Positions 9,608 through 16,785 of a stretch of 64,000 nucleotides of DNA are shown here, one piece after another. Origin of the DNA: Streptococcus porcinus (GTDB taxonomy: Bacteria > Bacillota > Bacilli > Lactobacillales > Streptococcaceae); NCBI RefSeq assembly GCF_901542335.1, contig NZ_LR594036.1, forward strand, positions 1,798,001 through 1,862,000. Reading direction: 5' to 3'. Each line of letters begins with the position of its first letter. The first letter of the stretch is position 1. Position numbers and translations under genes: made by a program. Below the pieces are notes generated by a model that was not told the DNA's origin, searched no databases, and saw only the letters and a program-made list of their open reading frames with translations.

Positions 9608-10090
9608 TTAGAGTCTAACTGCCAAACGTGCTTTAGCAACTGTCTGGTATGGGATATCTACTACTTTGTGACGAGTTTTATCTAAATAATCAATCGTTAA
9701 GGTTTCCCCGTCAAAAGATACCAAATCTCCTTGAAAAACCTTGACTTTATCAATAGCTTTATAAAGGCTAACATTCACATAGGAACCGACTGCCTTTTCA
9801 ATAGCTTCCTTGGTCTTGAGTGGTCTCTCCAACCCAGGACTAGATACCTCTAACATATACTGGTCTGGAAAGGGATCCGGAGAAATCTGATCTAAAAGCG
9901 GACTAATAATCTCCGTCAACTCAGTAGTATCTTCAACCGTAATACCACCTTCTTTGTCAACCAGAATGCTTAAGATATGGTCACTCCCCATTTTTTCATA
10001 TTCCACATCAACAAGTTCAAACGGCGACTTGATAACTGGCGATACTGTCTCCGTAACAGTATCGATAATATGTTGATTAGCGATAACAAT
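9608..10090 (-). CDS. rimP: Ribosome maturation factor RimP, start codon uncertain
   Basis: 30S assembly factor with the family signatures [45 protein letters not shown] and VFQGDL. The frame stays open to a TTG at 10138, but that codon has no ribosome site. A strong AAAGGAGGG at about 10099-10091 lies inside this longer frame. The conserved N-terminus then begins at an ATT (10090), GTT or ATC (10084) codon with no ATG, GTG or TTG in range. The 160-residue form from ATT is close to the usual family length. It is the first gene of the nusA-infB operon. Confidence 0.9.
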   Translation of the reverse strand: MVIANQHIIDTVTETVSPVIKSPFELVDVEYEKMGSDHILSILVDKEGGITVEDTTELTEIISPLLDQISPDPFPDQYMLEVSSPGLERPLKTKEAIEKAVGSYVNVSLYKAIDKVKVFQGDLVSFDGETLTIDYLDKTRHKVVDIPYQTVAKARLAVRL

Positions 10091-10252
10091 GCCCTCCTTT
10101 ACTATAATTGCATAAAGGAAAATTCCTTTATCGGACAAAATGTCAATACAAAAGTGGCGAGATATTTCTCACCACCTTTCTATATTTGTTACTCCCATTA
10201 TACCACAATCCTTGGACATAGCAAGCCTAAACTTTCTCAAAAGTTAATTCAA

Positions 10253-10339
10253 AGGAGAGGAGGGGATTCGAACCCCCGAGCCCCGTTAAGGACTACACGC
10301 TTTCCAAGCGTGCGCACTCGGCCACTATGCGACCTCTCC
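10253..10339 (-). tRNA. tRNA-Ser (anticodon GGA)
   Basis: On the minus strand a cloverleaf with a long variable arm is present. The acceptor stem is GGAGAGG/CCTCTCC, the anticodon arm ACGCTTGGAAAGCGT has GGA at its centre, and the T loop is TTCGAAT. The large extra arm and anticodon identify a serine tRNA reading UCU/UCC. CCA is not encoded. It stands alone between rimP and trmB. Confidence 0.93.
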
Positions 10340-10372
10340 ATTTAAGAAGTTGATATCAACTTCCAAAACATA

Positions 10373-11008
10373 TTAAAATTGAGCTTCCACTCGGTATATC
10401 ACTTGCCCCTTTTGAGCAAACTTAGCTTCGTACTCAGTCATGACATTTCCTTCATAATCACTAGCATGTAAATCTAACCAAACCTGCTTTAAAGTCATTC
10501 CATACTGAGAAAAGCTAGCTAAGCTATATTCAAATAAGCCACGATTATCTGTTTTAAAATGAAGTTGTCCATGAGGAGGAAGAATAGTTTGATAAGTCTT
10601 AAGGAAATCCTTATAAGTCAGTCGACGTTTCTCATGTCTCGATTTTGGCCAAGGATCTGAAAAGTTAAGATAGAGTAGGCTAATCTCTCCATCATTGAAA
10701 TAGTTCGTCAAACTAGAGCCATCCACTCGCAACAAACGTACATTTGGGATATCTGCCTCTAATACTTTATCTAAAGCATAACTTAAAACCGATAATTGAA
10801 TATCAATTCCAATATAATTAATGTCTGGGTTTTGTTTAGCCATACCAGTGATAAAGCCACCTTTTCCTGAGCCCACTTCAATGTGGATAGGATTAGTATT
10901 GCCAAATACTTCTTGCCAACGACCTTTGGCAACTTCAGGTTCTAATATAACATATTGTGGGTGATTTTCCAAGTGCTCCTCAGCACCTTTTCGTTTTCGA
11001 ACTCGCAT
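10373..11008 (-). CDS. trmB: tRNA (guanine-N7-)-methyltransferase
   Basis: SAM-dependent enzyme that makes m7G46 in tRNA. The 211-aa protein has the SAM-binding loop EVGSGKGGF (about 42-50), DIQLSV after strand 2, and the family motif [16 protein letters not shown] followed by a FKTDN segment. Its start overlaps the stop of the upstream ccrZ-like gene, so the two are translationally coupled. Length and motifs are normal. Confidence 0.95.
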   Translation of the reverse strand: MRVRKRKGAEEHLENHPQYVILEPEVAKGRWQEVFGNTNPIHIEVGSGKGGFITGMAKQNPDINYIGIDIQLSVLSYALDKVLEADIPNVRLLRVDGSSLTNYFNDGEISLLYLNFSDPWPKSRHEKRRLTYKDFLKTYQTILPPHGQLHFKTDNRGLFEYSLASFSQYGMTLKQVWLDLHASDYEGNVMTEYEAKFAQKGQVIYRVEAQF

Positions 11009-11799
11009 TATAACTTTCTAAAACTTTCTTTAAATTTACGGAGGGCGTAAATTTCTTGATTCACATGTTCCATATCACGTTTATCAAAACATCTTAAGAT
11101 CTGAGTCAAATAAGAAAGTTGACCATACCAGAAGATTTTACTCATCACTTTTTCGTTATTTTTATAGCCGTAATAAGATAACCATTCTGCCCACCGTGAT
11201 CTTGGAATATAATGACTCAATAAATAAGCCACATCATACATCCGATCTGTTAAACGTACTGAATCCCAGTCACACAAGTAAATCATACCACTCGTTGTGA
11301 TAACCCAGTTACTGTGCTTAATATCACCATGCACAATGGTAGCTATGTCAGCTCTAAATTCTGGCAGACTTCTTTTAAGTTCTTTGACTACACCTTGCAA
11401 GTAAGAATTTTGTTGAATTTGCAAGGGGGCATTTCGTTCAAAGTCAGCCACTAAATCATAGGGATTTTCAATTTTGTAATTAAGCTGTAACAGTTGGTTG
11501 ACTAGTTGCTTTGACTTATGTAGCCTCAATAATATATGGATAATTTGCTTACTATTCATGTCCTGACGCGAAAGAATACGGCCATCTAGCCATTCTTGCG
11601 CACTCATCATATCACCATTCCCCATGCGTTTTGCCCAAAGTAATTGCGGTGCAATTTGTTCTTTAGACAAGGCTGGCAAAATTGGAGTAGTGTTCAACTT
11701 AATAAAAACACTATCACCATTGGGGTAGGTTCCTTTGTAAGCTTTTCCACTTTTTCCGCGTAAGGGCGTCAAGGTTAAATCATCTTCTGTTATTGTCAT
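11008..11799 (-). CDS. ccrZ: CcrZ-like aminoglycoside phosphotransferase-fold kinase
   Basis: Cytoplasmic kinase-fold protein of 263 aa. It shows the catalytic loop [10 protein letters not shown] and the metal-binding LCDWDSVRL of the APH/choline kinase superfamily. In streptococci the gene beside trmB encodes CcrZ, which links division with initiation of replication through DnaA and phosphorylates nucleosides. Location and length agree with that. The assignment rests on context and fold, so general phosphotransferase is the cautious name. Confidence 0.82.
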   Translation of the reverse strand: MTITEDDLTLTPLRGKSGKAYKGTYPNGDSVFIKLNTTPILPALSKEQIAPQLLWAKRMGNGDMMSAQEWLDGRILSRQDMNSKQIIHILLRLHKSKQLVNQLLQLNYKIENPYDLVADFERNAPLQIQQNSYLQGVVKELKRSLPEFRADIATIVHGDIKHSNWVITTSGMIYLCDWDSVRLTDRMYDVAYLLSHYIPRSRWAEWLSYYGYKNNEKVMSKIFWYGQLSYLTQILRCFDKRDMEHVNQEIYALRKFKESFRKL

Positions 11800-11859
11800 A
11801 CTATCGCCCTCCTTTTCTATTTCAAATCAGTTATCCCTATTTTACTTGTTTTAGATAAC

Positions 11860-12894
11860 TTAGTCAATTATGTTCTTCAGCTTATAAGGGATATAAGCTA
11901 GAGTTAAAAAGAGCATTATAATAGCTACTCCTCCTAAAATGATTAGTTCATGACAAAAAATAACTTGGAGCAGGAAGGTAAAAGCTGATAAGTATCTTAA
12001 AAAGAGTAATAAATTCTTTTTTTTCAGTTCCCTAGTCGTAGGATAAAGCTGAGCCATAAAATAATAATTGTAATGATGATATAAAGCTAGAAGCTGAAAG
12101 AATAATAAGTAGTTCCATACAAAAGCTAGAGTCAAAGCTAGATAAGAATTCTTTATTAGACTTAGACTCAAGCAGCTTAAGATAGTTAGTCTAAGAAATA
12201 GACCTAAATAATCTGAACTTCTTAAAAAAGCTCGCGCATAGAGGTGTAACCATAGATTATCACTCTTTTTAGGGAAGATAGCCAGTAAGAAATTGAGATA
12301 CCTTCTATTTTTAAACTTACTAGAAAGTCCTTTGACTGTTGTGAAAAGAGCGTAAAATTTTAAGACACCTTGCTGACGCTCTAATTCATAAGCTATAGCC
12401 TTATCCCAATCCAGATGTCCTTCTGCCAACAATGTGTCAACTTTATATTTTTGGACAATCCACTTCAGGCTAGCAAACAAAGCTAAGACGCCTAAAAAGG
12501 TCACTATACCGAATCCCAACTTAAGAAATAACGGGTATAAGAGCAATAAAAGAAGACCACCTAATCCCGTCCAAGTATAAAAGGAACGCCTACCACTTTC
12601 TTTAAGATGCTTGACGACATAAGTTTCTTGACAAAGAAGGAAGTGTTGATCTGCCGGCTCAAGATAGGTGGCCGGTTTTCCAAAACCTGAGAGAAACAGA
12701 AATAAAACCATTATAATAAGTATAATCGGGAAACGGTTCTCAGGGAGATGATTGAGCAATTGACTATATTGATAAAGAATATAACCTAACAAGAAAACTA
12801 AAACTAAAACAAAGTGATCATTTAAAACATAAGGGAGATATTTACGGTGCAAGGCTAAGAAGGCTAACCGACGTTGCTTAAAAAGTTGTCTCAT
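11860..12894 (-). CDS. ecsB: ABC transporter permease EcsB
   Basis: Integral membrane subunit of the EcsAB ABC transporter. The 344-aa protein has about eight hydrophobic segments in pairs (around 20-75, 105-145, 225-270 and 290-340) and a basic N-terminus. It begins two bases downstream of ecsA. In related bacteria EcsAB affects secretion, competence and peptide pheromone handling. That role is inferred from family and was not seen in the sequence. Confidence 0.85.
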   Translation of the reverse strand: MRQLFKQRRLAFLALHRKYLPYVLNDHFVLVLVFLLGYILYQYSQLLNHLPENRFPIILIIMVLFLFLSGFGKPATYLEPADQHFLLCQETYVVKHLKESGRRSFYTWTGLGGLLLLLLYPLFLKLGFGIVTFLGVLALFASLKWIVQKYKVDTLLAEGHLDWDKAIAYELERQQGVLKFYALFTTVKGLSSKFKNRRYLNFLLAIFPKKSDNLWLHLYARAFLRSSDYLGLFLRLTILSCLSLSLIKNSYLALTLAFVWNYLLFFQLLALYHHYNYYFMAQLYPTTRELKKKNLLLFLRYLSAFTFLLQVIFCHELIILGGVAIIMLFLTLAYIPYKLKNIID

Positions 12895-12896
12895 CT

Positions 12897-13622
12897 TTAT
12901 ACCTCAGTTGTTAACGCTAAATAGATATCATTCAAACTGGCTTTTGGATTTCCAAAAGTTGCTCGTAAATCAGATAGAGTTCCTTGAGCTCTTATCTCTC
13001 CCTGGTGTAGAATTACAAAAGAATCACACATTTTTTCTGCTGAATCAAGGACATGAGTGCTCATTAAAATAGACTTCCCTTTTCCTTTTTCAACTTCTAA
13101 ATAATTAATTAAATCCGAGATAGCTAAAGGATCAAGTCCCAAGAAAGGTTCATCTAAAATGAAGAGACTAGGATCAATAATAAAAGCACAAATAATCATC
13201 ACCTTTTGTTTCATTCCTTTTGAAAACTGGCTTGGATACCAATCTAATCGGTCTAACAAACGATAAGTTTTGAGTAGAGGCTGTGCACGTTCAAAAGCGT
13301 CTGAAACCTCTATATCATAAGCCATAGCTATCGTTTCAATATGTTCTGCCAAAGTCAATTCTTCATATAAACTTGGTGTTTCTGGAATAAATCCAATTTT
13401 TTTACGATAAGCTGCTGGGTCTTCTTCCAAGCTTAGCCCATCAATTTTTATTGTGCCCTTATAAGGTCTTAAAAGTCCGATAATTTCATTAATAGTAGTT
13501 GATTTCCCAGCGCCATTTAAGCCGATTAAACCTACTAACTGGCCGTCATCAACTGAGAAAGTAATATCTTTCAGAACAGGAATATTAATATATCCCCCCG
13601 TTAAATTTTCGATTTTCAGCAT
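12897..13622 (-). CDS. ecsA: ABC transporter ATP-binding protein EcsA
   Basis: ATPase subunit of 241 aa pairing with EcsB. Walker A is GLNGAGKST (about 36-44), the Q-loop follows at IGFIPETPSLYEE, the signature is FSKGMKQK (LSGG variant normal for EcsA), Walker B is LFILDEPFLGLDP, and the switch histidine is in LMSTH. It is the first gene of the pair, with a ribosome site AAAGAG before ATG 13622. Confidence 0.9.
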   Translation of the reverse strand: MLKIENLTGGYINIPVLKDITFSVDDGQLVGLIGLNGAGKSTTINEIIGLLRPYKGTIKIDGLSLEEDPAAYRKKIGFIPETPSLYEELTLAEHIETIAMAYDIEVSDAFERAQPLLKTYRLLDRLDWYPSQFSKGMKQKVMIICAFIIDPSLFILDEPFLGLDPLAISDLINYLEVEKGKGKSILMSTHVLDSAEKMCDSFVILHQGEIRAQGTLSDLRATFGNPKASLNDIYLALTTEV

Positions 13623-13842
13623 GTTAACTCTTTCTAAATAATAGCTTTTAATGCCTTCTATTATAACAAATTATAGATAAGAAAGTGAAGCAAATCAGTT
13701 AATTGCTTCTATAGAATTATCATAAATCTAATAACAACACACACTTCAGCTAAATTCTTCCTGAAAAATAAAGATTCCGACAATTTTGAAGCTTATCATT
13801 ATAAGAATCCACATCCGATTATTCTCCTATCTTATTTTGATT

Positions 13843-13869
13843 GAAGTGCTTTCAAAAAAAAGGTAAAAT
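13843..13869 (+). promoter_or_regulatory. Promoter upstream of the 28-aa membrane peptide gene
   Basis: TTGAAG followed by a 17-base spacer and TAAAAT (13864-13869). The leader before the ATG at 13889 would be short (about 13 bases) but includes AAAGAGGAGG. Confidence 0.5.
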
Positions 13870-13888
13870 GTAAAGAGGAGGATTCACA

Positions 13889-13975
13889 ATGTTTAAATGG
13901 TTCAAAGTTTCAATTATTTTTTTACTTGCTTTTTGGACGGGACTTATCGGTAAGTCTTGTAAGAAAGTCCAGTAA
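13889..13975 (+). CDS. Small single-span membrane peptide, 28 aa, unrecognised
   Basis: Short gene with a near-perfect ribosome site (AAAGAGGAGG, 7 bases before ATG). The product has a basic start MFKWFK, a single hydrophobic span (about residues 7-21, SIIFLLAFWTGLIG), and a basic Cys-containing tail (KSCKKVQ). It lies 80 bases upstream of the HIT gene with its own promoter. The strong translation signal argues for a real membrane micro-protein. I do not recognise a family and assign no function. Confidence 0.6.
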   Translation: MFKWFKVSIIFLLAFWTGLIGKSCKKVQ

Positions 13976-14055
13976 ACTTTCATTTAAAGTAGTTATCCCC
14001 ATAATTAAAGATAAATTAAAAATAGCTATAGAATCTAAAGAAGGTAGTAAGCATT

Positions 14056-14475
14056 ATGAATGATTGTATTTTTTGTAAAATAATAAATGGAGATATTCCC
14101 TCGTCAAAAGTTTATGAAGATGACAATGTTTTAGCATTTTTAGATATTTCCCAGGCCACCCCTGGACACACTCTCCTCATTCCAAAAGAACATGTCCGCA
14201 ATGTCCTTGACATGAGTGCAGAAACTGCCAGGAAAACTTTCGCTCATTTACCAAAACTTGCAAGAGCTATTCAAAAAGCCACCGATGCTACTGCAATGAA
14301 TATTGTTAATAACAATGAAGAGTTAGCAGGACAAACTGTTTTCCATGCACACATTCACTTAGTCCCTCGTTATAGCGAAAATGATGGTCTTTCTATTAAA
14401 TACACTGTGCATGACCCTGACTTTGAACACCTAGCACAGCTTGCTGCCAAGATAAAAAAGGAGGTTAACGAATGA
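14056..14475 (+). CDS. hit: HIT family protein (Hint-like nucleotide hydrolase)
   Basis: Cytoplasmic histidine triad protein of 139 aa with the catalytic HAHIHLVPR (His97, His99, His101) and an N-terminal CIFCKI zinc-type pair (Cys4, Cys7). Family members hydrolyse nucleoside phosphoramidates and related nucleotides. It diverges from ecsAB and overlaps the next small gene by ATGA, so both form one operon. Confidence 0.92.
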   Translation: MNDCIFCKIINGDIPSSKVYEDDNVLAFLDISQATPGHTLLIPKEHVRNVLDMSAETARKTFAHLPKLARAIQKATDATAMNIVNNNEELAGQTVFHAHIHLVPRYSENDGLSIKYTVHDPDFEHLAQLAAKIKKEVNE

Positions 14476-14756
14476 AAATCAAACCCTTCTTGATAGGAGG
14501 ATTGGCTTCCTATATTGCTTATATGGCCTATCAGAATAAAGATAAAATTATTTCTAACATAAGCGAAGCAAAAGAAACCAAAGACAAGATTCAATTAGAT
14601 TTAAATAGTATCAAAGCAAATCTGAAACTTATTCAATCCGAAGCTGAAAAAATTCAAACAATTAATGACGACTTGACTTATAAGCTAAGAGTCTTTAACC
14701 AAGAGACACAACCCAAAATCAATCAAATCAAAGAACGCATGGAAAAATATCAATAA
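14472..14756 (+). CDS. Small membrane-anchored coiled-coil protein
   Basis: 94-aa protein with an N-terminal hydrophobic stretch (FLIGGLASYIAYMAYQ, residues 6-21) and a long Lys/Glu/Gln-rich helix with heptad-like spacing (about 25-90). It overlaps hit by four bases (ATGA), indicating coupled translation, and the same pairing occurs in other streptococci. It resembles YtxH-type small proteins in layout, but no motif gives a function. Confidence 0.75.
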   Translation: MKIKPFLIGGLASYIAYMAYQNKDKIISNISEAKETKDKIQLDLNSIKANLKLIQSEAEKIQTINDDLTYKLRVFNQETQPKINQIKERMEKYQ

Positions 14757-14789
14757 CTTTTGATAGCGTTACTAAAAAAGTAAGAACTC

Positions 14790-14857
14790 GTAGAACGGAA
14801 CTTCCTTATATAAACAGTCTAAAGCTTTTTTATATAAGGAAGTTCCGTTCTACTTTT
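14790..14857. terminator. 25-bp perfect inverted repeat, likely terminator of the hit operon
   Basis: Arms 14790-14814 and 14829-14853 are exactly complementary over 25 bases with a 14-base loop. An A-rich stretch lies to the left and TTTT to the right. The position suits a terminator after hit and the coiled-coil gene. The length of perfect pairing is far beyond what termination needs and could instead mark a small mobile palindromic element. Confidence 0.65.
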
Positions 14858-14938
14858 CTAGGGCAATATGATAATCGTAAAAAGTATAATAATTTTGATA
14901 TTAAATAGTAAAAAATATTTACTTTTTCCATAATATTA

Positions 14939-14985
14939 CATTTAGTCAAAAACTTTACATTTTTGATAAAGCTTTTGACTAAATG
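14939..14985. repeat. 19-bp inverted repeat with one mismatch, candidate operator
   Basis: Arms 14939-14957 and 14967-14985 (beginning CATTTAGTCAAAA) pair with a single mismatch around a 9-base spacer. The right arm overlaps a TTGACT -35 element at 14975. There is no T-run after the repeat, so it looks more like an operator than a terminator. It sits in the AT-rich zone upstream of the Rgg-like gene. Confidence 0.55.
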
Positions 14986-15062
14986 CAAATTGTTCTGGTA
15001 AACTGATAATCATGTTTAAAGCAGCTGGACTAACCAGCTCAATCTTTCCCGTGGGAGAGTAG
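14975..15062 (+). other. Candidate short transcript with promoter, two hairpins and a 16-codon frame
   Basis: TTGACT (14975-14980) and TAAACT (14999-15004), spacer 18, predict a transcript starting near 15011. It would contain two hairpins, AGCTGG/CCAGCT and CUUUCC/GGAGAG. A 16-codon frame 15012-15062 (MFKAAGLTSSIFPVGE) starts at the predicted 5' end without a ribosome site. It could be a structured leader RNA or a small RNA; the peptide is less likely. The rest of 15063-15373 shows only weak repeats and a TTG-started 64-codon frame that I do not recognise. Confidence 0.35.
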
Positions 15063-15373
15063 TGTTTCATTATTTCTTAATTAGAATGAAATCATTTGAT
15101 TTTCTGTAAAGTGGTTTGCTGTCACTCAACAAGTTTTTTGAATATACCTCATATTTATCAAAATAGTATCCTACTTTTAATTAAAAACTTGAACATCAGA
15201 AACAAAGTCGGTAATATTATTTTCTTTAGAGATGATAACTATGATAGAGTTTCCTTATTTACCTATTTATTAAAGCGACTTTATACTTAAAAGGTAGTCA
15301 AAGTAGCTAGAATATTAAAACAATTAAAATAGATGCAACCATTGAGTACGCCTAAAAAATTAAGGAGACAGAT

Positions 15374-16231
15374 ATGCAATATATGGGAGAAGTATTCAAA
15401 ATGTTACGTACTTCAAGAAATATTTCTTTAAAAGAAACAACAGGTGATGAATTTTCTCCATCTATGTTAAGTAGATTTGAAAATGGAGAATCAGATATAA
15501 CAATTACTAAATTATTAGTTGGACTAGCAAACATTCGGACGGATTTAGATGAATTCGTTTACTTAGTAAACGGTTTTACAATGTCTCCCTATAATGAACT
15601 AAAGAGTAATATATGGGATGCAATCTCGAAAAACAAATTAGCTACTTTACATCAGATGTATACTAAGGAATTAGATAACTATCACTTGTTAAAAAAAGAA
15701 ATCTTTTTTTTAAATGCTCTTATAATAAAAAGCCAAATGCTTTTTTTAGATGAACATACCCAAATGACCAAAGAAGAGGAACAATTTTTATATGATTACT
15801 TTTTTTCCGTAGATATTTGGGGTAATTATGAATTAAAATTATTTTCAGATATCTCGCTATTATTACCATTAGAAATGTACATAAAATATACGAGGGAAAT
15901 GCTAAATAAAATAGATTTTTTAGGTGATTTTGGAAAAAACAATAATTTAGTTAATAGTATTTTATTGAACGGAATGTTTAAATCAAATAAAGAAAAGAAA
16001 GTATCTTCAGCTGCATATTTTAATAATATGATCAAAAAAAATTTTTTTGAAGAAAATGATACATATTTAAGAATTGTTTATATGATAGCAGAGGGACAAT
16101 ACAAATATTGCAAAGGCGAGAAAGATATCGGATTACAACAAATAAAAGTTGCAATAGACATTTTAAAAGTACTAAATTGTGACGAAAGTGCAGAATATTA
16201 CTCAAACAGCTTACAAGAGTGGCTAAAATAA
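15374..16231 (+). CDS. Rgg/GadR/MutR-family transcriptional regulator
   Basis: 285-aa cytoplasmic regulator with an N-terminal XRE helix-turn-helix (about 5-60, FKMLRTSRNISLKETTG...SPSMLSRFENGESDITITKLL). A helical repeat domain of the Rgg type fills residues 75-285. Relatives are controlled by short secreted peptides or act on neighbouring bacteriocin genes. Start ATG 15374 has AAGGAGA upstream. It is followed by a terminator and then the putative peptide-synthetase operon, its probable target. Base composition is markedly AT-rich compared with the flanks. No obvious hydrophobic SHP pheromone gene was found nearby. Confidence 0.85.
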   Translation: MQYMGEVFKMLRTSRNISLKETTGDEFSPSMLSRFENGESDITITKLLVGLANIRTDLDEFVYLVNGFTMSPYNELKSNIWDAISKNKLATLHQMYTKELDNYHLLKKEIFFLNALIIKSQMLFLDEHTQMTKEEEQFLYDYFFSVDIWGNYELKLFSDISLLLPLEMYIKYTREMLNKIDFLGDFGKNNNLVNSILLNGMFKSNKEKKVSSAAYFNNMIKKNFFEENDTYLRIVYMIAEGQYKYCKGEKDIGLQQIKVAIDILKVLNCDESAEYYSNSLQEWLK

Positions 16232-16239
16232 TTGAATAA

Positions 16240-16274
16240 ATTCAAATTAAGATAATTAATTTGGATTTTTTTTA
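16240..16274 (+). terminator. Terminator after the Rgg-like gene
   Basis: CAAATT and AATTTG form the stem with a 9-base loop, followed by GGA and eight T. The stem is AT-rich and of modest strength. Confidence 0.6.
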
Positions 16275-16357
16275 TTATTGATAAGTATTGAAAATAGCAC
16301 TTAATAGCTTAAAAAGCATATAAAATATCAAAATATATAGTTTGAACATATACACAC

Positions 16358-16385
16358 TTTGAAAAATTTGGAATTTTAGTAATAT
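16358..16385 (+). promoter_or_regulatory. Promoter with embedded palindrome upstream of the peptide gene
   Basis: TTTGAA (16358-16363) and TAATAT (16380-16385) with a 16-base spacer. Between them lies AAAATT-TGG-AATTTT (16363-16377), a palindrome that could be the Rgg operator. The predicted transcript begins about 30 bases before the 29-codon peptide gene. Confidence 0.45.
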
Positions 16386-16422
16386 ACTTAAAAACATAAA
16401 CAAGAAAGGTTTGGTATTAAGC

Positions 16423-16512
16423 ATGACACAATTTGCACATGAAGCTAGTAAACAGTTAGTGCCTAAACAAGAGGTTACTCTCTCTTGGAAATGCACTATT
16501 ATTAAAGGTTAA
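16423..16512 (+). CDS. Putative RiPP (class III lanthipeptide-like) precursor peptide, 29 aa
   Basis: A 29-codon gene encodes a polar, helical-looking leader (MTQFAHEASKQLVPKQE) and a short C-terminal core VTLSWKCTIIKG with one Cys (24) two residues after Ser21, plus Thr19 and Thr25. This Ser-x-x-Cys spacing is the minimum for one lanthionine ring. It lies between an Rgg-type regulator and a LanKC-like synthetase, has its own promoter, and is followed by a hairpin, as is common for precursor genes. The ribosome site (AAAGG) is about 13 bases away. An in-frame TTG at 16411 could add four residues. The role is inferred from position and composition. Confidence 0.55.
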   Translation: MTQFAHEASKQLVPKQEVTLSWKCTIIKG

Positions 16513-16527
16513 AAAGCAACTTAAAAG

Positions 16528-16576
16528 ATCAAAAACGTTAAAGAGTGATAAAAGTTTGAGCGTTTTTGATTTTTTT
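16528..16576 (+). terminator. Hairpin terminator/attenuator between peptide gene and synthetase operon
   Basis: ATCAAAAACG (16528-16537) and CGTTTTTGAT (16561-16570) form a perfect 10-bp stem with a 23-base loop, followed directly by six T. Partial termination here would give much more peptide mRNA than enzyme mRNA. Confidence 0.75.
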
Positions 16577-16599
16577 AATTTTAGAAGGAGTATCTCATT

Positions 16600-16785
16600 A
16601 TGTCAAAAATTACTATTACGAAAAATTGCATTTCAAAAGAATGTCCTAATAAGAAATTAAGTAATTTTGAAAAGCGATTTGAATTATTTATTGAAAAAAA
16701 AGTTAAGAAAATTTTAGATCATCCAGAAAGATATCCCGAAATTCAAGTTATATACGGTGAAGATTATGAACCTGGCAAGTTTTAA
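16600..16785 (+). CDS. Unrecognised 61-aa protein in the lanthipeptide-like locus
   Basis: Small charged protein beginning MSKITITKNCISKECPNKK with two Cys (10 and 15), then a Lys/Glu/Phe-rich helix and a YPEIQVIYGEDYEPG tail. A strong AGAAGGAG lies 9 bases before ATG. Its last 20 bases overlap the start of the synthetase gene, so the two are translationally coupled. It could be an accessory leader-binding protein, a second unusual substrate, or an immunity factor. No family is recognised and none of these is shown by the sequence. Confidence 0.65.
   Translation: MSKITITKNCISKECPNKKLSNFEKRFELFIEKKVKKILDHPERYPEIQVIYGEDYEPGKF

Noticed and set aside
15096-15290. 64-codon plus-strand frame upstream of the Rgg-like gene
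   Set aside because: TTG start, no ribosome site, no recognisable family; the sequence could be a degraded gene but nothing supports calling one.
16275-16496. Minus-strand 73-codon frame over the peptide gene
   Set aside because: Overlaps the promoter and precursor gene in antisense, has no ribosome site, and looks like a shadow.
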